Assembly (NCBI GenBank): GCA_964556565.1
Contig: CAZKWF010000038.1
Span: 1-10,110, forward strand
Reading direction: 5' to 3'
Length of the DNA: 10,110 bases
From: SOJZ01 sp964556565
Lineage (GTDB): Archaea; Thermoproteota; Bathyarchaeia; Bathyarchaeales; Bathyarchaeaceae
The notes under the pieces are model-generated. The model did not search any database. It was not told where the DNA came from and saw nothing but the letters and a program-made list of their open reading frames with translations. Shown one piece after another: positions 7,066 to 10,110 of the stretch. The position numbers were made by a program, and so were the translations under genes. Within the stretch, counting starts at the first letter, position 1. Every line of letters begins with the position of its first letter.

Positions 7066-7260
7066 ATCTTTTTTGGCGTAGTGATTGTTGTCATTGAGCA
7101 ACTCAGGGTTTGGCTAAACATTTCTTTTTTTTGGCTTTTCGGTATAATTCGAAGTATGTTTTGAAGTTGCTGAGAGAGAACTAAGATAGATACTGCTAAG
7201 TTCTTATATGTGTGGTGCGGGGGGTGGGAGTCGAACCCACGGAGGCCTGCGCCAGAGGAT

Positions 7261-7284
7261 GTCTCAGGAGCCCAGTTTTGTCCG
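7261..7284 (-). other. Canonical tRNA intron at position 37/38
   Basis: A 24-base intron lies between G37 (7285) and A38 (7260). It forms a textbook bulge-helix-bulge: exon CTTA (32-35) pairs with intron TGAG in four pairs, including one U-G. The bulges are AG|C and AC|A. The inner helix GGA/TCC closes the intron loop, and the outer helix is the anticodon stem. It would be removed by the archaeal splicing endonuclease. Confidence 0.9.
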
Positions 7285-7300
7285 CTTAAGTCCTCCCCCT

Positions 7301-7325
7301 TTTCCTAGGGGTGTCGACCCGCTAT
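7301..7325 (-). other. Non-canonical tRNA intron in the D-loop
   Basis: About 25 extra bases separate the D-loop GGTCTAA from the 3' half of the D-stem. The insert folds as TAG-(C)-GGGT, loop CGAC, ACCC-CTA. A three-pair central helix TCT/GGA (7330-7328 with 7305-7303) sits between two AAA bulges (7327-7325 and 7302-7300). Cutting after the second A of each bulge removes 7325-7301. The helix is one pair shorter than the strict motif and the A-runs leave the exact ends uncertain by one or two bases. The position is near 20/21. Confidence 0.75.
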
Positions 7326-7372
7326 TTAGACCTGGCTCGGGTACCCCCGCGTCTTTGTATTCAATTCGTGCG

Positions 7373-7387
7373 TTTTAACTTAAATTT
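7373..7387 (-). promoter_or_regulatory. TATA-like box for tRNA-Leu
   Basis: Read on the minus strand, AAATTTAAGTTAAAA lies about 25-37 bases before the tRNA 5' end at 7350. This is the usual spacing for an archaeal tRNA promoter with a short 5' leader removed by RNase P. Confidence 0.45.
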
Positions 7388-7769
7388 TGCTTGCTTTTAT
7401 TCTAGTGAATTCCTAGGGTCTTTGTTTCAGAAAATGTGGTAGAGCTTGGCTAAGTCATTGTTTCTGATCACAACATGTGCCTAGTTTTTTGTGTAGAAAC
7501 TGCCAGCTGCTATTCACCTTTATCAAGGTGCCGTCGACATCAAAACTAGTTTGAGAGTTCCCATTTTGTGGTAAACCTCGTTAGAGTTGAGTTGTGTTAG
7601 TTAGGGTTGATGTGTTGTCACGTTATCCGTGTTTGTCTCTCTCTTATAGACCCTCCCTATACGAGGGAAGGGGGCATAGGCTTAATCTTGAGAATTTATC
7701 TTGTTGGATGCAAGGTTCTATAGTATGAGCTTGGAGACCTTCCCTTACGAAATTCCTCTTTTTGTGCAC

Positions 7770-7810
7770 GCGTATTAAGCAAAAGCATATGTTGCGTGAA
7801 GTGAAGTGAT
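7770..7810 (+). promoter_or_regulatory. Promoter and ribosome binding site of the helicase gene
   Basis: The TATA-like GTATTAAG near 7772-7779 predicts transcription from about 7800. GTGAT at 7806-7810 can pair with the end of 16S rRNA and lies 5 bases before the GTG start at 7816, which supports that start over an out-of-frame ATG at 7812. Confidence 0.35.
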
Positions 7811-7815
7811 GATGT

Positions 7816-9909
7816 GTGAGGAAGTTGCCTCAAGCCTATATGTGTCGAGGGTGTGGAAGGAGATACTCCTATCAAGAGTATGAGCAAAGCCGGTTTTGCC
7901 GTAGTTGCGGAACGTACCTAATGTCTGAGAGGAAGTTTTCTAAGCTTCCCAAAGGTGTACGGAAGGCAGTGAAAAGAAGGGTGAGAGGCAAAATCTTGAA
8001 GGTGGACTGGCTTCCTGAAGGCTATGAAATGCGGAAAGGGCAGATGGAGTTTACTTCGTCAGCGTCCAAAGCCATTAAAGCCAATGATATCCTTCTCGTA
8101 AGTGCTCCCTGCGGCATAGGAAAGTCTCTGGCATCCCTGCTGGCTGTTTTGCCCCAGCTTGGGAAGAACAAACTATTGATCTGTTTCAGAACTAGAAGCC
8201 AATTACACATTTATCTTAAAGAGTTAAGGGCGCTAGGCGGCAATCTCTCAGCCGTATCTTTCTTCAGCAAACAGGACATGTGTCCGTTGCGTATAAAAGG
8301 TGACCTCGCTTATTTTGATTTTCTCGAGGAGTGCCGTAGGCTGAAGGCTAACTGCGAGGCCTCCATTAAGCCTTATTGCAAGTTTTATTGGAACATTAAC
8401 AGAAGAAAGAAGGAAGCTGAAGAATTGGCCTTGGATTGCGCCCGAAAAATTCTTGCTCCGAGAGAAGCGGTTAGGCAAATGTCCCAGCGAGGATTCTGCG
8501 CTTATGAGGCGTTAAGACGGGTTCTTGACCGAGTAGACATCTTCCTTGGAACTTACCACTACACCTTCAATCCATCGGTTAGAGGGGCACTGCTGAAGAG
8601 TTTCGGAGTGAGCCTGTCTAACGTTTATCTTATTATGGACGAGGCGCACAACATCCCAGCGTTTTCCAGGGAGTTACTTTCTGACCGATTGACACAAAAC
8701 ACGTTGGAGGGGGCTCTCAGAGAAACCGAGGCGTTCGAACATGAAGTTGTGCCGTCAGTTCAAGAGTATCTGAGTGTATTGAATGATGGGGTTTTTCAAC
8801 GCGCCCGAGAGGTCTTGATAGAAGAAAAGCTTAGGCAACTTAACCCCCAAGAAGTTAGCGACGTGTTTCTTGACCAAAGTGGGGCGTCTGGCTCCGAAGC
8901 CGCAGAAACACTTCATGAGTACGGAGATCATGTGAGAGAGACGCGACGAGAACTGGGCTACGAGAGAATTTTCAGCTATAACCACAGGGTGGGTGAGTTT
9001 ATGAAGAACTTCTTCGAAAAAGTTGGACCGGAGTATACTCATTTGATTCAGAGGGACTGGAGGGATAGAATTGTTTTAGAGGTCAGGAGCTTCGATGGGA
9101 GAGAGATAACAGATCCTGTTCTGCAACAAGCACGGGGAAGCATCCTAATGAGCGGTTTTCTTTCTCCTCCAAAAGTCTATAGAGACTTAATGCTTCATAA
9201 CCACGATGACGTCTATCTTAAAGAGTTTGATTCTCCATTTCCGCCTGAGAACAGGCTGATTCTGGCCGCGAAGGATGTGTCGTCAAGATTTGAAAAGAGG
9301 ACTAGCAAAATGCTTGAGAAGTGGAAAGACTACGTTGAAGCCATATCCAAGGCGAATGAAGGCAACATGGCGGTCTTCTTCACCAGCTACCAACTGATGC
9401 ACACCGTTTTGCCACTGATCAGAATTAACAGAAAAGAGATCGTGGAACAACGTAAGACTGGGAGAGGCGAGGTGATGGAGCAGTTAGCTAGGTCTGCGGA
9501 CAACGTATTGTTTGGGGTTATGGGCGGAAAGTTCAGCGAGGGAATAGACTATCCAGGCAACCTCTTAACATGCATAGTAGCTGTGGGACTGCCTTATGCA
9601 ACTTGGACTGTTTATCAAAAGGCTTTGATAGGCTACTTCAGTCGTCAGTTTCCAAGAGAAGGCAGAAACTACGCTTACCTAACCCCGGCAATACTTCGCC
9701 TGATCCAAACTTGTGGGCGAGTCCACCGATCATCTAGTGATAAAGGTTGTATAGTGATCTTAGATGAGCGCGTCACTCGCCCAAGCATCAAACAGCAACT
9801 CCCAAGCTACTTCCAGAAGGAGATGAAAAATGTGGGAAGCCCAATCGACTGCGCTGAACAAATAAGGAATTTCTGGGAAAAACACCATGGAAATGTGATG
9901 ACGCCTTAA
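7816..9909 (+). CDS. XPD/Rad3-family iron-sulfur DNA helicase with N-terminal zinc ribbon
   Basis: A 697-residue superfamily 2 helicase of the XPD/Rad3/DinG group, which typically unwinds DNA 5' to 3' in repair or replication-fork processing. Residues 10-31 form a zinc ribbon (C10, C13, C28, C31) that classical archaeal XPD lacks. Helicase motifs follow: KGQMEF (74-79), Walker A APCGIGKS (97-104), CFRTRSQL (123-130), DEAH (275-278), MSGFLSPP (445-452), FFTSYQLM (521-528), GGKFSEGIDYPG (570-581) and motif VI QTCGRVHR (631-638). Four cysteines between motifs Ia and II (C156, C173, C180, C188) match the XPD iron-sulfur cluster. The Arch domain probably lies around 285-400. The protein is longer than most archaeal XPD (roughly 550-650). 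Walker A has Cys99 where Thr or Ser is usual. It may be a divergent XPD paralogue rather than the orthologue. Confidence 0.93.
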   Translation: MRKLPQAYMCRGCGRRYSYQEYEQSRFCRSCGTYLMSERKFSKLPKGVRKAVKRRVRGKILKVDWLPEGYEMRKGQMEFTSSASKAIKANDILLVSAPCGIGKSLASLLAVLPQLGKNKLLICFRTRSQLHIYLKELRALGGNLSAVSFFSKQDMCPLRIKGDLAYFDFLEECRRLKANCEASIKPYCKFYWNINRRKKEAEELALDCARKILAPREAVRQMSQRGFCAYEALRRVLDRVDIFLGTYHYTFNPSVRGALLKSFGVSLSNVYLIMDEAHNIPAFSRELLSDRLTQNTLEGALRETEAFEHEVVPSVQEYLSVLNDGVFQRAREVLIEEKLRQLNPQEVSDVFLDQSGASGSEAAETLHEYGDHVRETRRELGYERIFSYNHRVGEFMKNFFEKVGPEYTHLIQRDWRDRIVLEVRSFDGREITDPVLQQARGSILMSGFLSPPKVYRDLMLHNHDDVYLKEFDSPFPPENRLILAAKDVSSRFEKRTSKMLEKWKDYVEAISKANEGNMAVFFTSYQLMHTVLPLIRINRKEIVEQRKTGRGEVMEQLARSADNVLFGVMGGKFSEGIDYPGNLLTCIVAVGLPYATWTVYQKALIGYFSRQFPREGRNYAYLTPAILRLIQTCGRVHRSSSDKGCIVILDERVTRPSIKQQLPSYFQKEMKNVGSPIDCAEQIRNFWEKHHGNVMTP

Positions 9910-9965
9910 AAAGAGGATTTGCGGAAAACTCTTACGGAATTGTGCATGCAAACAGCATGGGCTTA
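9908..9965. terminator. Convergent intergenic region with a small hairpin
   Basis: The 56 bases between the helicase stop and the CBS gene stop contain a perfect 5-pair hairpin, CATGC-AAACA-GCATG (9945-9959). On the minus strand they end in CTCTTTTT overlapping the helicase stop (9915-9908), a plausible termination tract for the CBS gene. The hairpin could serve transcripts from either side. The function is inferred from position only. Confidence 0.3.
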
Positions 9966-10109
9966 CTAGATCATGTGCATGTTTGACAGTGCTTCAATTA
10001 GTTCTAAGGTTTTTTTGTCAACACTTGTAGCTCTAGCTATGTCGGTTAAGGTAACTAGACCTGCTAATCGGTTTCCCTCTACTATGGGTAGTTTCTTCAC
10101 TTTGTTCTC
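9966..10109 (-). CDS. CBS-domain protein, C-terminal part (cut by window edge)
   Basis: An open frame runs on the minus strand from the window edge to a TAG at 9968-9966, giving 47 C-terminal residues. The segment KVKKLPIVEGNRLAGLVTLTDI has the typical CBS-domain ending: hydrophobic strand, polar turn with G, then GLVTxTDI, followed by a helix. CBS pairs bind adenosyl ligands (AMP, ATP, S-adenosylmethionine) and regulate attached domains or act alone. Whether another domain precedes it cannot be seen. The last residues after the CBS helix (LSNMHMI) suggest that the CBS unit is at the very C-terminus. Confidence 0.85.
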   Translation of the reverse strand, partial: ENKVKKLPIVEGNRLAGLVTLTDIARATSVDKKTLELIEALSNMHMI

Positions 10110-10110
10110 A

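Larger units (their letters stand above)
7213..7350 (-). tRNA. tRNA-Leu(UAA) with two introns and encoded CCA
   Basis: Read on the minus strand from 7350, this is a type II tRNA. The acceptor stem GCGGGGG (7350-7344) pairs with CCCCCGC (7223-7217), followed by A73 and a genomically encoded CCA (7215-7213). D-stem CCC (7341-7339) pairs with GGG (7299-7297), and the loop contains GG at 7332-7331. Anticodon stem GAGGA (7295-7291) pairs with TCCTC (7259-7255); the anticodon is TAA (7288-7286) and reads UUA/UUG leucine codons. A long variable arm (7254-7241) and T-arm GTGGG/CCCAC around TTCGACT (7240-7224) complete it. Two insertions must be removed: 24 bases at 37/38 and about 25 bases in the D-loop. 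The mature RNA would be about 86 bases before CCA, normal for tRNA-Leu. Confidence 0.93.
7351..7815. other. Gene-free stretch between tRNA-Leu and the XPD-like helicase
   Basis: About 465 bases with no convincing ORF on either strand. Apart from the tRNA promoter it holds a 6-pair hairpin with a tetraloop, CACCTT-TATC-AAGGTG at 7515-7530, and a second hairpin CCCTC/GAGGG at 7651-7667. A TATA-like CGTATTAAGC at 7771-7780 precedes the helicase gene. I found no rRNA, SRP RNA or RNase P RNA signature. It may contain an unrecognised small RNA or simply be a long leader. Confidence 0.5.

Noticed and set aside
7317..7341. CCCG (7341-7338) pairing with CGGG (7321-7318) as the D-stem of tRNA-Leu.
   Set aside because: It would leave a 16-base loop and about 20 unexplained bases before the anticodon stem. 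Using the GGG next to the anticodon stem gives the normal tRNA-Leu core with A21, A22 and G26.
6309..7808. A shared 12-base string CGTGAAGTGAAG at 6309-6320 and 7795-7806.
   Set aside because: The match does not extend further, the contexts differ (after one gene, before another), and the string is low in complexity.
7806..7812. GTGATGA resembling the C box of an archaeal C/D guide RNA.
   Set aside because: No D box (CTGA) with suitable spacing or C'/D' boxes follow. The site is better explained as the helicase ribosome binding region.

Overview
The window looks like a piece of an archaeal chromosome, probably from the Thermoproteota side (TACK, for example a Bathyarchaeia-like lineage; the lineage is an inference). 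The evidence is an archaeal/eukaryotic-type prolyl-tRNA synthetase, an endonuclease Q, an archaeal winged-helix protein, TATA-like boxes plus GGAGG-type ribosome binding sites, frequent TTG/GTG starts, and a CCA-encoding tRNA-Leu gene interrupted by bulge-helix-bulge introns. Base composition is even through the genes, and no insertion sequence, phage gene or CRISPR array is visible.

Layout. Bases 114-1556 (+) hold proS, with its own TATA box and Shine-Dalgarno and followed by a T-rich stretch. Next on the + strand come a radical SAM protein with a SPASM/twitch-like C-terminal cysteine set (1624-2619), a DedA/VTT-family membrane protein (2736-3371) and endonuclease Q (3355-4629). The last two overlap by 17 bases and are almost certainly one transcript. 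A small five-helix membrane protein of unknown function (4642-5127, -) converges on endonuclease Q with a 12-base gap. Across a roughly 240-base divergent promoter region lies a membrane-bound polyferredoxin of the NapH type (5370-6293, +).

Bases 6294-6683 carry no credible gene but contain a possible small branched RNA ending in a T-run. A small winged-helix regulator lies at 6684-7022 (-). Behind it, also on the minus strand, is tRNA-Leu(UAA) at 7213-7350 with two introns, one at the usual 37/38 position and one inside the D-loop. A gene-free stretch of about 465 bases leads to an XPD/Rad3-type iron-sulfur helicase with an extra N-terminal zinc ribbon (7816-9909, +). The window ends in the C-terminal part of a CBS-domain protein read from the minus strand (9966-10109, open at the edge).

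How the genes work together. This is mostly a housekeeping neighbourhood: translation (proS, tRNA-Leu), DNA repair (endonuclease Q, and probably the XPD-like helicase) and redox/membrane functions (radical SAM, polyferredoxin, DedA). Only the DedA-endonuclease Q pair is convincingly an operon. I see no obvious new multi-gene defence or mobile system. The most unusual items are the two-intron tRNA-Leu, the zinc-ribbon XPD-like helicase, the cysteine-rich radical SAM protein and the unexplained structured segment near 6501-6575.
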